DNA of 64,000 bases from Phototrophicus methaneseepsis (GCF_015500095.1 NZ_CP062983.1:4216001-4280000); one strand, 5' to 3'; counted from the stretch's first letter, positions 8,744 to 17,553 are shown. Numbers and translations: made by a program. Notes: generated by a model not told the origin, from the sequence alone.

Positions 8744-9328
8744 TTAAGCATTTTCGTTAGCCGCTTCGTCAGCGACTTCATCAGCGACTTCGCTGACAGC
8801 TTCTTGCGAATGAAGCCTTGATACATTCGCATCTAAAAATAAGTGCCCCATCCGCCATGCAACAGAAACGCGATGGTGCCCATCTTCCACAAAATAAACA
8901 TCATCTACCAGGACAAGATCCGGCTGAGGTAAGCCAGCTCGATTTGCGATCATCCCAGCAGCCACACTGATCCAACGATTGCGTGTGCTGCGATTCATCG
9001 GATAGAACTCGCTATCGAACAAATCCGGGCGGCTGACTGTGCCCTGGATACTCGCCAGGCGTACGGTTTGTACGCCCATCATTTCACGATCCAGCACCTG
9101 ACGCCCCCTCAAGACTTCATCCAGAACGAGCAAACGACGCTTCCGTCCGATCAACAAGCCCAACAAACGCTTCATCTGCCCCACAAAGAACGCCCGATTG
9201 AACATCTCTAGTGCCAGTACATCCGGGTCATTCTGCGCGCGATGATCAAATGACATGCATATTGCCCCCATTTGGCCCATCACTAAACGTAGCCGATTGT
9301 AAGTGTTTGATGCCTGATTGCTACCCAT
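8744..9328 (-). CDS. ParB/sulfiredoxin-fold-like protein, unknown function
   Basis: Protein of 194 aa. The only recognisable element is near residues 138-165: VLVDDVYFVEDGHHRVSVA, the 'v.DGhHRv.a' signature of ParB/sulfiredoxin-like nucleotide-binding folds. The N-terminal half has no clear match. The C-terminus is a low-complexity acidic tail made of repeated EVADE/AANE units, encoded by short direct repeats. It has no HTH, so it is not a chromosome-partitioning ParB. It lies 32 nt after purU and 35 nt before purK in the same operon, yet the family has no known purine role. Confidence 0.65.
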   Translation of the reverse strand: MGSNQASNTYNRLRLVMGQMGAICMSFDHRAQNDPDVLALEMFNRAFFVGQMKRLLGLLIGRKRRLLVLDEVLRGRQVLDREMMGVQTVRLASIQGTVSRPDLFDSEFYPMNRSTRNRWISVAAGMIANRAGLPQPDLVLVDDVYFVEDGHHRVSVAWRMGHLFLDANVSRLHSQEAVSEVADEVADEAANENA

Positions 9329-9360
9329 AAAACGGGCATAAAACCAGCCATTACGAACAT

Positions 9361-10221
9361 TCAGGCGAAGACAACAGTCTTATTGTGGTAAACCAGCACT
9401 CGATGTTGCAGATGATAATAAACTGCCCGCGAGAGAACCGTCTTTTCCAGGTCTTGCCCCTTACGGATCATATCGCGCACGCTATCCTTATGCGTCACAC
9501 GGGCCACATCCTGCTCAATAATAGGGCCTGCGTCCAGGTCAGCAGTGACGTAGTGGCTGGTCGCTCCGATGATCTTAACACCGCGCGCGTATGCCTGATG
9601 ATAGGGTCGCGCGCCAATAAAAGCCGGCAAGAACGAATGATGAATGTTGATAATGCGGTTTTCGTAGTGCTGAATAAACGCGTCTGAAACGATCTGCATA
9701 TAGCGTGCCAATACGATGAAATCTGGCTGAATGCGATCTAGCAAATCCAATTGTGCTTGTTCAGCTTCTTTCTTATCCCCTTTCACAGAGATCATGTGAA
9801 AAGGAATATCAAACTGCTTCGCGACGGATTCCAGATCAGCGTGATTGCTAATGATCATCGGTATATCCACCGCGAACTCGCCCGATTGCCAGCGAGAGAG
9901 AATATCATATAGGGCATGAGCCTGCTTACTGACGAACAACACCATCTTCAAACGTTCATCGCTGAAGTGAAGCCGCCAATGCATTTGATAGCGATCCCCT
10001 ATTGGCTGGAAGGCCTGCGCGACAGCATCGCGCGATAGCTCAAAGCCCACCATATCCCACTCAACCCGCATGAAGAAAACATTCTCTTGCTGGTCAACAT
10101 GCTGGTCCAGGTGCAGGATATTCCCTTGATGCTGGAAGATAAATTGCGTGATTGCAGCCACTAAACCAGGCTGGTCAGGGCAAGAAACGAGCAAAATTGC
10201 TGAAGAAGGTTGGTCGACCAT
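9361..10221 (-). CDS. purU: Formyltetrahydrofolate deformylase
   Basis: Cytoplasmic enzyme of 286 aa that hydrolyses 10-formyl-THF to formate and THF, supplying formate for purine synthesis. An N-terminal ACT domain begins ILLVSCPDQPGLVAAIT (about residues 9-25). The C-terminal formyltransferase-type domain contains NIHHSFLPAF with the catalytic His, and GATSHYVTADLDAGPII with the catalytic Asp. Length is normal for PurU. First gene of a four-gene minus-strand operon with the ParB-like gene, purK and rluE. Confidence 0.93.
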   Translation of the reverse strand: MVDQPSSAILLVSCPDQPGLVAAITQFIFQHQGNILHLDQHVDQQENVFFMRVEWDMVGFELSRDAVAQAFQPIGDRYQMHWRLHFSDERLKMVLFVSKQAHALYDILSRWQSGEFAVDIPMIISNHADLESVAKQFDIPFHMISVKGDKKEAEQAQLDLLDRIQPDFIVLARYMQIVSDAFIQHYENRIINIHHSFLPAFIGARPYHQAYARGVKIIGATSHYVTADLDAGPIIEQDVARVTHKDSVRDMIRKGQDLEKTVLSRAVYYHLQHRVLVYHNKTVVFA

Positions 10222-10380
10222 ATGACGCGGCTCCCTGTCACATTACGCCAATAACATGAGCCATACAATACTCTGAATCAATCTATTCTCATATGGTCGA
10301 TACACATTGATAGCGAGCACAGAGCCGCATGGAGACGCCCTGTTACGCTTTGATACCAACGCTACCCAACAATCAGGGCC

Positions 10381-11082
10381 TTAGACCTGCTTCCACCAAA
10401 TGCCCGTACATTCCGGCAGGAGGACCTGATTTTTCTCGACAAGGCTATCCGCAAGGTCATCACCGAAGAAGAAGCGCGTTAATTCGTCGGCTTCGGCCAC
10501 GCTTTCAAATTGGTAATCAGTCCGTATCCAACGATGCTGAAAGCCCTGTTCGCCTTCCCACCATGCATAAAGTTCTGCCAGACCTTCCGTCGGCGGCTCC
10601 GGCGATTTACGGCCCGTACCGAGTGTTTCCAGCAGGATGAGCGTACCCCCTGGGCGAACAACACGCGCCATTTCTGAAAGCATGGCCCCAATGCGATCAC
10701 GCCAATCATCAGGGTACCATCCCACAGCATGCCCAAAGCTCCAGCCCTCTACAACCACATCGACGCTGTCATTTGCTAAGGGAATCGCCTCATTCTGCGC
10801 GACAGCCAGCGCCCAGTTATCCATACCTGTGAGTTCAAGCTGTTCTCGCGCGACCGCCAGCATAGCCGGGGCCATATCAAAGCCAATGACCTGGGCCACC
10901 TGGAAGCTCAACAAGCGCGTCACACGGCCTGTGCCAGCACCCAAATCAACAGCCGTTGCACCCGCCAGATCGTGAATCTCATTCAATGCTGAGAACAGGT
11001 TGCCATGCTGGTCTTCCCTGGCGACCATGCGATCATACAAATCGGCTTTATTTGCGTAGATATTCTTAAAATGATCTGTCAT
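10381..11082 (-). CDS. Class I SAM-dependent methyltransferase
   Basis: Methyltransferase of 233 aa with motif I AVDLGAGTGRVTRLL (about residues 39-53), an acidic residue after strand 2 (IGFDMAP), and a post-motif region ending in VRPGGTLILLETLG. It looks like Methyltransf_11/ubiE-type enzymes. The Shine-Dalgarno is weak. No adjacent gene indicates a substrate. The IS200 element lies immediately upstream and may have separated this gene from its original promoter. Confidence 0.85.
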   Translation of the reverse strand: MTDHFKNIYANKADLYDRMVAREDQHGNLFSALNEIHDLAGATAVDLGAGTGRVTRLLSFQVAQVIGFDMAPAMLAVAREQLELTGMDNWALAVAQNEAIPLANDSVDVVVEGWSFGHAVGWYPDDWRDRIGAMLSEMARVVRPGGTLILLETLGTGRKSPEPPTEGLAELYAWWEGEQGFQHRWIRTDYQFESVAEADELTRFFFGDDLADSLVEKNQVLLPECTGIWWKQV

Positions 11083-11192
11083 ACATTGCTCTGAGAGGTA
11101 TCGTCATAATCAAGATGAGGCTATTGTGCCCTATAAGCCCAAAGCTTGCTATGCCCATAACAGACATCAGATAGACATCCAATGTTCACAAG

Positions 11193-11222
11193 TCAAGACC
11201 ACCCGCATAGCGGGTGGCTTGA
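11193..11222 (-). repeat. IS200 right-end (RE) hairpin
   Basis: Imperfect palindrome: an 8-bp core (CCACCCGC/GCGGGTGG, 3-nt ATA loop) extended by 5 bp (TCAAG/CTTGA) after one bulged A. The core is identical to the hairpin on the other side of the transposase. Such subterminal hairpins are the TnpA recognition sites in IS200/IS605 elements. Confidence 0.75.
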
Positions 11223-11303
11223 TCCAGCCCTATAAGGGCTTGGCACTTGCTGCACCTCAAGGTGCTCTTTCACTGCGTTCAAGCCGATGCATCGATTACC
11301 TGG

Positions 11304-11750
11304 CTAACCCCTAAAGGGGTCGTCATGCTCTTTTGTGCTGATCCGATCCATCATTTGATCGTGTTTCTCTTGCTCACGCACGTACTTTGCGATCGTCGCT
11401 TCATTCAGTCCTACTGTGCTTACGTAGTAGCCTCGCGCCCAGAAATGCCGATTCCCGAACTTGTATTTTAGATTCGCATGGCGGTCAAAGATCATCGTGG
11501 CACTCTTGCCTTTCAGATAGCCCATGATAACCGACACGCTATATTTGGGTGGGATCGATACTAACAGATGGATGTGATCGATTCGGGCGTTTCCCTCTAT
11601 GATCTCCACGCCTTTCCACTTGCACAAATCCTTCAATATCTCCACAATACTGGCTTTGTACTGGTTGTAGATTACTTTCCGTCGGTACTTGGGCGTGAAC
11701 ACGATGTGATACTTACACATCCATTTCGTGTGTGCTAGACTTTTGCTCAT
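11304..11750 (-). CDS. tnpA: IS200/IS605-family Y1 HUH transposase
   Basis: Single-strand transposase of 148 aa that cuts and rejoins the element ends as single-stranded DNA. The HUH motif reads DHIHLL (His 59 and His 61). The catalytic Tyr is in the C-terminal helix IAKYVREQ (about Tyr 123). All active-site residues are present and the length is normal, so it is probably functional. I chose ATG 11750 over the GTG at 11759 because GGAG is 8 nt upstream of the ATG. The last codons form a CCCC-TAAA-GGGG mini-hairpin. Confidence 0.93.
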   Translation of the reverse strand: MSKSLAHTKWMCKYHIVFTPKYRRKVIYNQYKASIVEILKDLCKWKGVEIIEGNARIDHIHLLVSIPPKYSVSVIMGYLKGKSATMIFDRHANLKYKFGNRHFWARGYYVSTVGLNEATIAKYVREQEKHDQMMDRISTKEHDDPFRG

Positions 11751-11837
11751 GGATTTCACTCCTCGTTATAGAGTTGGCGGCTTGAACACTGCCATCCTAA
11801 CGGGAGTGATTTTCTTTTCCTATAAGGCTTTTCTTCT

Positions 11838-11856
11838 CCACCCGCATAGCGGGTGG
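11838..11856 (-). repeat. IS200 left-end (LE) hairpin
   Basis: Perfect 8-bp palindrome with ATA loop, identical to the core of the RE hairpin and about 90 nt upstream of the tnpA start. In known IS200 elements the LE structure serves in end recognition and can also damp tnpA expression. Confidence 0.72.
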
Positions 11857-11902
11857 TTTTCTGTTTCGTGCCTTCGGCACTCAACTCACTGAAGTGCCTA
11901 AC

Positions 11903-11935
11903 AAAAAGGACGCGTCCATGTGGCGCGTCCTTTTT
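11903..11935 (-). terminator. Intrinsic terminator of the phosphohexomutase gene
   Basis: A 12-bp stem (11903-11914 with 11924-11935) with a 9-nt loop, followed on the minus strand by T residues. It lies 20 nt past the stop codon at 11956 and between that gene and the IS element, so it should shield tnpA from read-through. Confidence 0.85.
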
Positions 11936-11955
11936 TGATGGTCATCGAGCGACTG

Positions 11956-13374
11956 CTAGCTGCTGAATTGTTCAATCTGGGCAATGAGCTTGGACTGATC
12001 AACTTCAGGATGTTTGTCGAGCTGTTCTTTGAAAATCTTCATGTATTTAACGAGATCTTCTTTGGAGTATGACTCAAAACGCAGGGTGATTGCTGGCTGC
12101 GTATTACTGGCACGGACCATACCCCAGCCATTATCGAAGGCAGCACGCACACCATCAAGCGTGACGACTTCGTACTTTTCGCTGAACACTTCTACCATCT
12201 CATCAATCATACCGAATTTGAGATTATCCGGCGCAGAGAGGATAATTTCCGGCGTCGCATAAAGCTTGGGGAATTCGTCAAAGATTTCCGAAACCGATTT
12301 ATCGGACTTGGAGAAGATCGAAAGGGCCTTCAAGGCGACCAGGGGCGCATCATCGAAGCCATAGTAATTTTCGCCGATGAAAAGGTGCCCACTGACTTCA
12401 CCACCCAGCGGCGAGCCAATCTCATGCATCTTGAGCTTCATCAGGCTATGGCCCGTCTTCCACATCACGGGCACACCGCCATACTGCTTGATCATATCCG
12501 GCAGAGCCTGCGAGGCTTTGACATCGAAGACGATGCTAGCACCTGGCTGACGTGAGAGCAAATCACGCGCCAGAACAGCCAGCAGCTTATCCGCCGCAAT
12601 ATGATGCCCATGCTCATCAATGAACCCGGCGCGATCACTATCGCCATCAAATGCCAGACCACAATCAGCGCCAACTTCAATCACTTTGGCTTCAAGGTCT
12701 TTGGTCATTTCAGGGTCTTCAGGGTTGGGCAGGTGGTTCGGGAAGGTACCATCCGGCTCACAGAATAAGCACACCACTTCCACGCCCAATTTTTCAAGCA
12801 CCTGGGGAATGTAACCACCAATCAGACCATTACCCGCGTCAACGACGACCTTCAGCTTGCGGTCCATCGTCACCATGGTGCTGATCTTATCCATGTGCTT
12901 GTTGATCATGTCATAATCTTTTTCGAGCTGGCCTTCGCCCGTAGCGAATGCATCCGTCTCGATGATCTCAAGCAGCGCCTGAATACGATCGCCGGAGAGT
13001 GCCAGCGGGCCATAAGCCATCTTGATACCATTATATTCTGTGGTCAGGTGGCTACCCGTGATCTGCACGCCCGCACCATTTTCGCCATAAGTAGCTGAGG
13101 CAAAATAAACGGTCGGGGTGATGACTTCGCCAATATCTGTGACGTTCATCCCCGTAGAAAGCAGACCCTGGATCATCGCTTCGCGTATGGGAGCGGAGGT
13201 CACACGGTTGTCGCTGCCTACAAATACCCGCTCGGTATTGAACGTCTTGGGCAAATAAGTACCCAACGCCTGCCCGACCAAACGAGCCAACTCCGGTGAG
13301 AGTTGCGGATTTTCTCCAATGGCTACGCCACGAATATCATATTTTCGAAAAATAGAATGATCTACTTGCGTCAT
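11956..13374 (-). CDS. Phosphomannomutase/phosphoglucomutase
   Basis: Alpha-D-phosphohexomutase of 472 aa that interconverts hexose 1- and 6-phosphates for sugar-nucleotide and glycan synthesis. The metal-binding loop DGDSDRAG and the sugar-binding GEVSGH are intact. The active-site Ser loop reads QITGSHLTTEYNG instead of the usual TASHNPxxxNG: the phospho-Ser, the His and the NG are kept, but the HNP is HLT. The N-terminus FRKYDIRG is typical. It overlaps the next upstream gene by 4 nt (ATGA). Substrate preference between mannose and glucose is not decided by sequence alone. Confidence 0.9.
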   Translation of the reverse strand: MTQVDHSIFRKYDIRGVAIGENPQLSPELARLVGQALGTYLPKTFNTERVFVGSDNRVTSAPIREAMIQGLLSTGMNVTDIGEVITPTVYFASATYGENGAGVQITGSHLTTEYNGIKMAYGPLALSGDRIQALLEIIETDAFATGEGQLEKDYDMINKHMDKISTMVTMDRKLKVVVDAGNGLIGGYIPQVLEKLGVEVVCLFCEPDGTFPNHLPNPEDPEMTKDLEAKVIEVGADCGLAFDGDSDRAGFIDEHGHHIAADKLLAVLARDLLSRQPGASIVFDVKASQALPDMIKQYGGVPVMWKTGHSLMKLKMHEIGSPLGGEVSGHLFIGENYYGFDDAPLVALKALSIFSKSDKSVSEIFDEFPKLYATPEIILSAPDNLKFGMIDEMVEVFSEKYEVVTLDGVRAAFDNGWGMVRASNTQPAITLRFESYSKEDLVKYMKIFKEQLDKHPEVDQSKLIAQIEQFSS

Positions 13375-13985
13375 CGTTTCTCCTCGTGATTGTTGTTATC
13401 GGAGGTGCGCTTAAAATGCGCTGTGAACAAATCCATAGCGTTATGATACAGGGATTGGCACGCTTCTCGCAACGTTGCACCGCGCCCACCCTTATAGATC
13501 GTATACTGGCACGCCAATAAACGCGCCTGCACCCGCATATAGGATAACTCCGATGGTTGATAAACGAAAACGAGATGCCAATCATCCTGATAAAGGCGCT
13601 GGCTAATCGTCACGAGGCTATCCAATGCGTTGAAGCTGCGTTCATCAAGCCAGATATCAGCAGCATAGCTGGCAGGGCTGTGCAATCTATCCTGGGGTGT
13701 ATTGAAGAGACGGTGATTGGCTTCTACAGTGCGCCACAGGCTAATCATGGCTTCGCTCAATGAGGGGCTATTGTGGACAACTTCCGTCTGATTACCCCAT
13801 TGCACAGTCGCGGACCATTTTATAGTGCCATCACCTTCTGAAGTAAGCGCAAGCCGCAGTAGGGCATCCGGGCTGTGTGCTTCAGCAAGATAACCAATAA
13901 TTGCTAACCATGCATCCCAACCATAGCGCGGACGCTCCGAAGCTGGCGTCCGAATAATCGTTTCTTCTTCGCGGTGTTGCACCAT
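13371..13985 (-). CDS. Hypothetical protein (204 aa)
   Basis: Soluble protein without a recognised domain: Trp-rich N-terminal half, helical C-terminal half, no signal peptide or membrane helix. It is co-transcribed with the phosphohexomutase through an ATGA overlap and lies 17 nt after the esterase gene, so it belongs to a three-gene minus-strand operon. I cannot assign a function. Confidence 0.6.
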   Translation of the reverse strand: MVQHREEETIIRTPASERPRYGWDAWLAIIGYLAEAHSPDALLRLALTSEGDGTIKWSATVQWGNQTEVVHNSPSLSEAMISLWRTVEANHRLFNTPQDRLHSPASYAADIWLDERSFNALDSLVTISQRLYQDDWHLVFVYQPSELSYMRVQARLLACQYTIYKGGRGATLREACQSLYHNAMDLFTAHFKRTSDNNNHEEKR

Positions 13986-14002
13986 GGCTTGTACATCCTA
14001 AT

Positions 14003-15166
14003 CTAATCATCTTTATACAATGCCCAAGCCAAGAATCGCTCCAGATGATAGTCCGTCATTTGTGCACCAGGCCCACCGAGGATGCCATCAAAGCCGTGCT
14101 GCCCCCAGGGCACGCTCAGCAAGACAGATGGCACGTGGACATCGTCTAAAGCCTCACGCAGGACCTGCGAATGCAAGATCGGCACTACGCTGTCTTTTCG
14201 TCCGTGTATCAGCATCGTTGGCGGGCAACTTTCATGCAGATGCGATGTCACTGCCGCATCGGAATACCGTTCTGGCATTTCATGCGGTAAGCCCCCCATC
14301 AACTGCACACCCACCGAACCAGGGTCCAGCGGCCATAAGCGCAAATCAATGGGCGAATAATAGGCAACGACTGCTTTTATGCCCAGTTCCGGCGCGGCAC
14401 GGTAAGCAGCATGCAAAGCCAGGAAGCCACCCGCAGAGCGCCCTAACAGTGCAATGCGGCTTGCGTCTACGCCATATTCCTCGGCATGCTCAACGACCCA
14501 TTCTAATGCAGCCGCCACATCCTCATATTGAGCAGGCCAATGGGCCTCTTGCGAAAACCGATATTGAATATCGAAGAAGGCGTAACCCTGCTCCGTCAGC
14601 CGCTGATACATATTGTTAAAGTACTGCCCCTTATTGCCAGATCGCCAGCTACCCCCATGGATCGTAATAATGGCGGGGTAACCTGTCTCGCGCAGTGGGG
14701 CCGTCTTCGGACGATAGACATCAAGCTTTAGAATACGCGTCTCTGTTTCTCGGAATACGACATCTGGAATAATCTCAGCTTGCGTCATATTAAGACTAAG
14801 AGAAGGCAAGCGCGTAATCGATAAAGGTTCTGATTGTAAATAAGGCCTAACATCTGGGGCAATCTCATCCAGGTAGCGCACACCCAGGCCGATCCGCATC
14901 GCCTCATCATTTTCCCTGAAGCCGCGCCAGAACTGGCGATAAGGCCGCATGGTCAGCCAGATACCCAACCCGGCCAGCACAATCGTCCTACGACGATTCG
15001 GTTTAAGAGCCAAACCCATCGCGCCAGCGATGGCTGCAACCCAGCCCGCTTCAGAAGCGGCCATCTGGGGTGCCCATTGACGGAATGACATAGGCGGTAA
15101 GGCAATAATGAGGCCAACCATAAAAGAGAAGAAGCTGAGTATGGATGCAAAAATTCGTCGCAGCAC
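14003..15166 (-). CDS. Membrane-anchored alpha/beta hydrolase (BD-FAE/HSL-like esterase)
   Basis: Esterase of 387 aa. Two N-terminal hydrophobic segments (about residues 5-25 and 40-75) anchor it in the membrane, and the hydrolase domain occupies about residues 125-385. The oxyanion motif is HGGSWRSGNKG, the nucleophile elbow is GRSAGGF, the acid is in HGRKDSVVP and the His in GQHGFD, so the triad is complete. The HGG motif places it with carboxylesterase/feruloyl-esterase-like BD-FAE enzymes. The natural ester is unknown. First gene of an operon with the 204-aa protein and the phosphohexomutase. Confidence 0.85.
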   Translation of the reverse strand: MLRRIFASILSFFSFMVGLIIALPPMSFRQWAPQMAASEAGWVAAIAGAMGLALKPNRRRTIVLAGLGIWLTMRPYRQFWRGFRENDEAMRIGLGVRYLDEIAPDVRPYLQSEPLSITRLPSLSLNMTQAEIIPDVVFRETETRILKLDVYRPKTAPLRETGYPAIITIHGGSWRSGNKGQYFNNMYQRLTEQGYAFFDIQYRFSQEAHWPAQYEDVAAALEWVVEHAEEYGVDASRIALLGRSAGGFLALHAAYRAAPELGIKAVVAYYSPIDLRLWPLDPGSVGVQLMGGLPHEMPERYSDAAVTSHLHESCPPTMLIHGRKDSVVPILHSQVLREALDDVHVPSVLLSVPWGQHGFDGILGGPGAQMTDYHLERFLAWALYKDD

Positions 15167-15257
15167 AATCCGTCCTTCTGTCTACGTCGTGCGGATGACT
15201 AGGATAATAGAAGCACTCTATTCAACCACATCATAAATAAATGTCGTCAGGCATAAA

Positions 15258-15284
15258 GGCCTGATGTTAAGATGACATCAGACC
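15258..15284 (-). terminator. Probable terminator of the Clp-like gene
   Basis: A 10-bp stem (one G-T pair) with a 7-nt loop, 17 nt past the stop codon at 15301. Only three T residues follow on the minus strand, so it may be inefficient. Confidence 0.5.
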
Positions 15285-15300
15285 CTATTTTTAGGATTGC

Positions 15301-17553
15301 CTATTCCATGCTGATCTCTTCGCCATCGACAGTAGCCGCAAACTTAAGCCCACCACCCTTTTTACGCGCACTGCTAATGCGCACTTCGGTACCAGCAGCC
15401 GGGTTCGCGCGTAGGAGAAAATCAGCCAGTGGTTCGCGCACATTACGCCGAATAATGCGCTTGAGGGGACGCGCACCATATTCAGGTTCATCATTCAAGG
15501 ACAGTAAATAATCAATTGCACCATCCGTGAAGGAGAGAGTCAGGCCGCGTTCCTCGGCCATGCGCGTTTCTTTCTTGAGCTCCAACTGCATGATGAGTGC
15601 CAGCGTATCTGCATCTAGCGCGTTGAACATCACAACTTCGTCCAAACGGTTGATAAATTCTGGCCGCAGATAGTCGCGGACCTCATCCATTACAGATTCT
15701 TTGATCTCATCATTGAGATAGGGCACAGAGAGATGCTCAGAGCCGATATTGCTGGTCATGATGATGACGGATTCGCTAAAGCGAGTCGTCACACCGCGAC
15801 CATCCGTCAAACGGCCTTCCTCAATCACCTGCAAGAGAATATCAAGCACACGGGGGTGCGCTTTTTCAATTTCATCGAACAGGATGATGATATATGGCTG
15901 TTGGCGAACACGCTCTGTAAGCTGGCCGCCCTCTTCACTGCCGACATACCCGGTTGGCGAGCCAATCAGACGGTTGATACTGCTCTCGTCCTTGAATTCA
16001 GACATATCGAGCGGCAGCATGGCATCTTCACTACCAAACATGAAGTCCGCCAGAACACGAGCCAATTCTGTCTTACCGACGCCTGTCGGGCCCAGGAACA
16101 GGAACGCGCCAATCGGGCGGCGTGGATCTTTCAGGCCGACGCGCGCGGTCTTAATCGCACGGCTGACGACCATCACAGCTTCATCCTGGCCTTTGATGCG
16201 TTCGTTTAAGTGTTCTACCATACTGGCATAACGCAGGCGTTCATCTTCGCCCAGTTTACTGACAGGGACGCCGGTCATCTGGCTAGCGGCCAATGTCACA
16301 TCTTCTACATCGAGATTGCCATCATTTGCCATCTCCGGCTTAAAGGCGAGATGCTGCTGACGACTCATGCTGACCATTGCGGCTGTCCGGTGCAATAAAT
16401 GCTCCGCGCTCCGTGGGAGCGGCGTAGCTGCCAAATACCGCTTAGCGAGGTTTGTCGCTAATTGCAAAGCATCTTCCTGGATTTTGATGTCGTAATCGGC
16501 TTCCAGGTGCGGCTTCATGATCTTGAGCATCTCGACGGTTTCTTCCGCAGAGGGCTCCGGCACGCGGATGACCTGGCTATTTTCTGTAATTGCACTCACC
16601 AGCGAAAGGCGCTGCTGATATTCCTGGTCCGTTGTTGAGGCGATAATGACCGGGTTATCATCTAAGAACGCTTTCTGGATCAACGGCGTTGCTTTAGAGA
16701 ACTCCGCTTTGATGGGGCCCCCAAAAAAGCGATGGAGATGCGGCACAAACAAGATGCCGTTGCGGGCCTTACTCATGCCTGCGCGGACGGCCTGCTGCTC
16801 GTTATCGAGCAAAGCCGTTTCGTCGATCTGGACGAGGCTCGCCAGTCCTGCCGGGCCTTTACCCTCAGACATAAGCAATGCGAGGCTGTACGCCAGCGTC
16901 CGCTTGCCCACACCATCTGGGCCAATGAGGATAATATGGCGGTTAACAGACTGCGTGAGGATATTAATCATCTCGCGCAGCAGGTCCTCGCGGAAGTAAA
17001 CAGCGCGCATATTGCCCCGGCGGGCCGTCGCCACAAAATCCTGCGTGGTGCCGCTAGAGCGTTTAACGGGTAGTACCTGGCTGCTATCGCTGACGATATC
17101 CCGCAGCGCCTTGGGCGTAATGCCCACCTGACGCAGCAAGCCACTGGTACTCATTGAGCTTTCCGAGAGCACGGTCAAAGCGTGATCTGTATCAATGCGC
17201 ACTTCATGCATTGAATTCGCCACGCTCAACGCATCATCAAGCATGATGATCGTCTGACGGCTGAGCGGCACTTTTTTATTGCCTTTGGCGATAAAGTCGA
17301 GATTGCCATCCTGGTCGCGGCGGCTCTGAATTGCAAGTTCAACCTGGCGCTCCAGTTGTTCCAGGTCCACGCCGCGGGTATTTTTGAAGACATTGAGCAA
17401 ACGCGCGGCAGCTGTCTCTTGATGGCGTATCAGCGCAAGCAGCAGCAATTCCGGCATAATCGCCTGCTGCTGATAATCTTTGCGCATAACAGCAGCATCA
17501 TTGAGGACCGCATCCATATCTTTAGACAGCAAATCCGGATTGAGCGTTGTCAT
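15301..17553 (-). CDS. Clp/Hsp100 AAA+ ATPase with degenerate first ATPase module
   Basis: Hsp100-type unfoldase of 750 aa. A Clp_N domain covers about residues 1-155. The first AAA module keeps Walker A (GPDGVGKRT, 211-219), but its Walker B is GILFVPHLH (266-274), without the Asp-Glu pair. The second module is complete: Walker A GPTGVGKT (488-495), Walker B ILFDE (557-561), and sensor 2 GARPLKR. There is no coiled-coil M-domain as in ClpB or ClpC, and the segment after TSNIGS is short with no LGF/IGF loop for ClpP docking. It is therefore neither a standard ClpB nor a ClpP partner; ClpA/C-like in general build. Normal start with ATG; apparently monocistronic. Confidence 0.88.
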   Translation of the reverse strand: MTTLNPDLLSKDMDAVLNDAAVMRKDYQQQAIMPELLLLALIRHQETAAARLLNVFKNTRGVDLEQLERQVELAIQSRRDQDGNLDFIAKGNKKVPLSRQTIIMLDDALSVANSMHEVRIDTDHALTVLSESSMSTSGLLRQVGITPKALRDIVSDSSQVLPVKRSSGTTQDFVATARRGNMRAVYFREDLLREMINILTQSVNRHIILIGPDGVGKRTLAYSLALLMSEGKGPAGLASLVQIDETALLDNEQQAVRAGMSKARNGILFVPHLHRFFGGPIKAEFSKATPLIQKAFLDDNPVIIASTTDQEYQQRLSLVSAITENSQVIRVPEPSAEETVEMLKIMKPHLEADYDIKIQEDALQLATNLAKRYLAATPLPRSAEHLLHRTAAMVSMSRQQHLAFKPEMANDGNLDVEDVTLAASQMTGVPVSKLGEDERLRYASMVEHLNERIKGQDEAVMVVSRAIKTARVGLKDPRRPIGAFLFLGPTGVGKTELARVLADFMFGSEDAMLPLDMSEFKDESSINRLIGSPTGYVGSEEGGQLTERVRQQPYIIILFDEIEKAHPRVLDILLQVIEEGRLTDGRGVTTRFSESVIIMTSNIGSEHLSVPYLNDEIKESVMDEVRDYLRPEFINRLDEVVMFNALDADTLALIMQLELKKETRMAEERGLTLSFTDGAIDYLLSLNDEPEYGARPLKRIIRRNVREPLADFLLRANPAAGTEVRISSARKKGGGLKFAATVDGEEISME

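Larger units (their letters stand above)
11193..11856 (-). mobile_element. IS200/IS605-family insertion sequence (tnpA only)
   Basis: The element consists of a Y1 transposase gene flanked by two copies of the same 19-nt palindrome (11199-11217 and 11838-11856). No tnpB/guide-RNA endonuclease is present, so it belongs to the IS200 type. The coordinates mark the outer edges of the hairpins. The true cleavage sites should lie a few to about 20 nt outside and cannot be fixed without an empty site. No terminal inverted repeats or target duplication are expected for this family. It sits in the gap between a methyltransferase and a phosphohexomutase. Confidence 0.75.

Noticed and set aside
8744-9328. 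Chromosome-partitioning ParB and an origin region
   Set aside because: No HTH domain, no parA partner and no parS-like palindrome or DnaA boxes noticed nearby.
11193-11856. TnpB or omega-RNA guide system with the IS200 element
   Set aside because: Only tnpA is present; no RuvC-like ORF lies on either side, so there is no basis for a guide RNA.
15733-16231. Two long plus-strand open frames opposite the Clp gene
   Set aside because: They are antisense shadows of a conserved coding region; their products match nothing and lack start signals.
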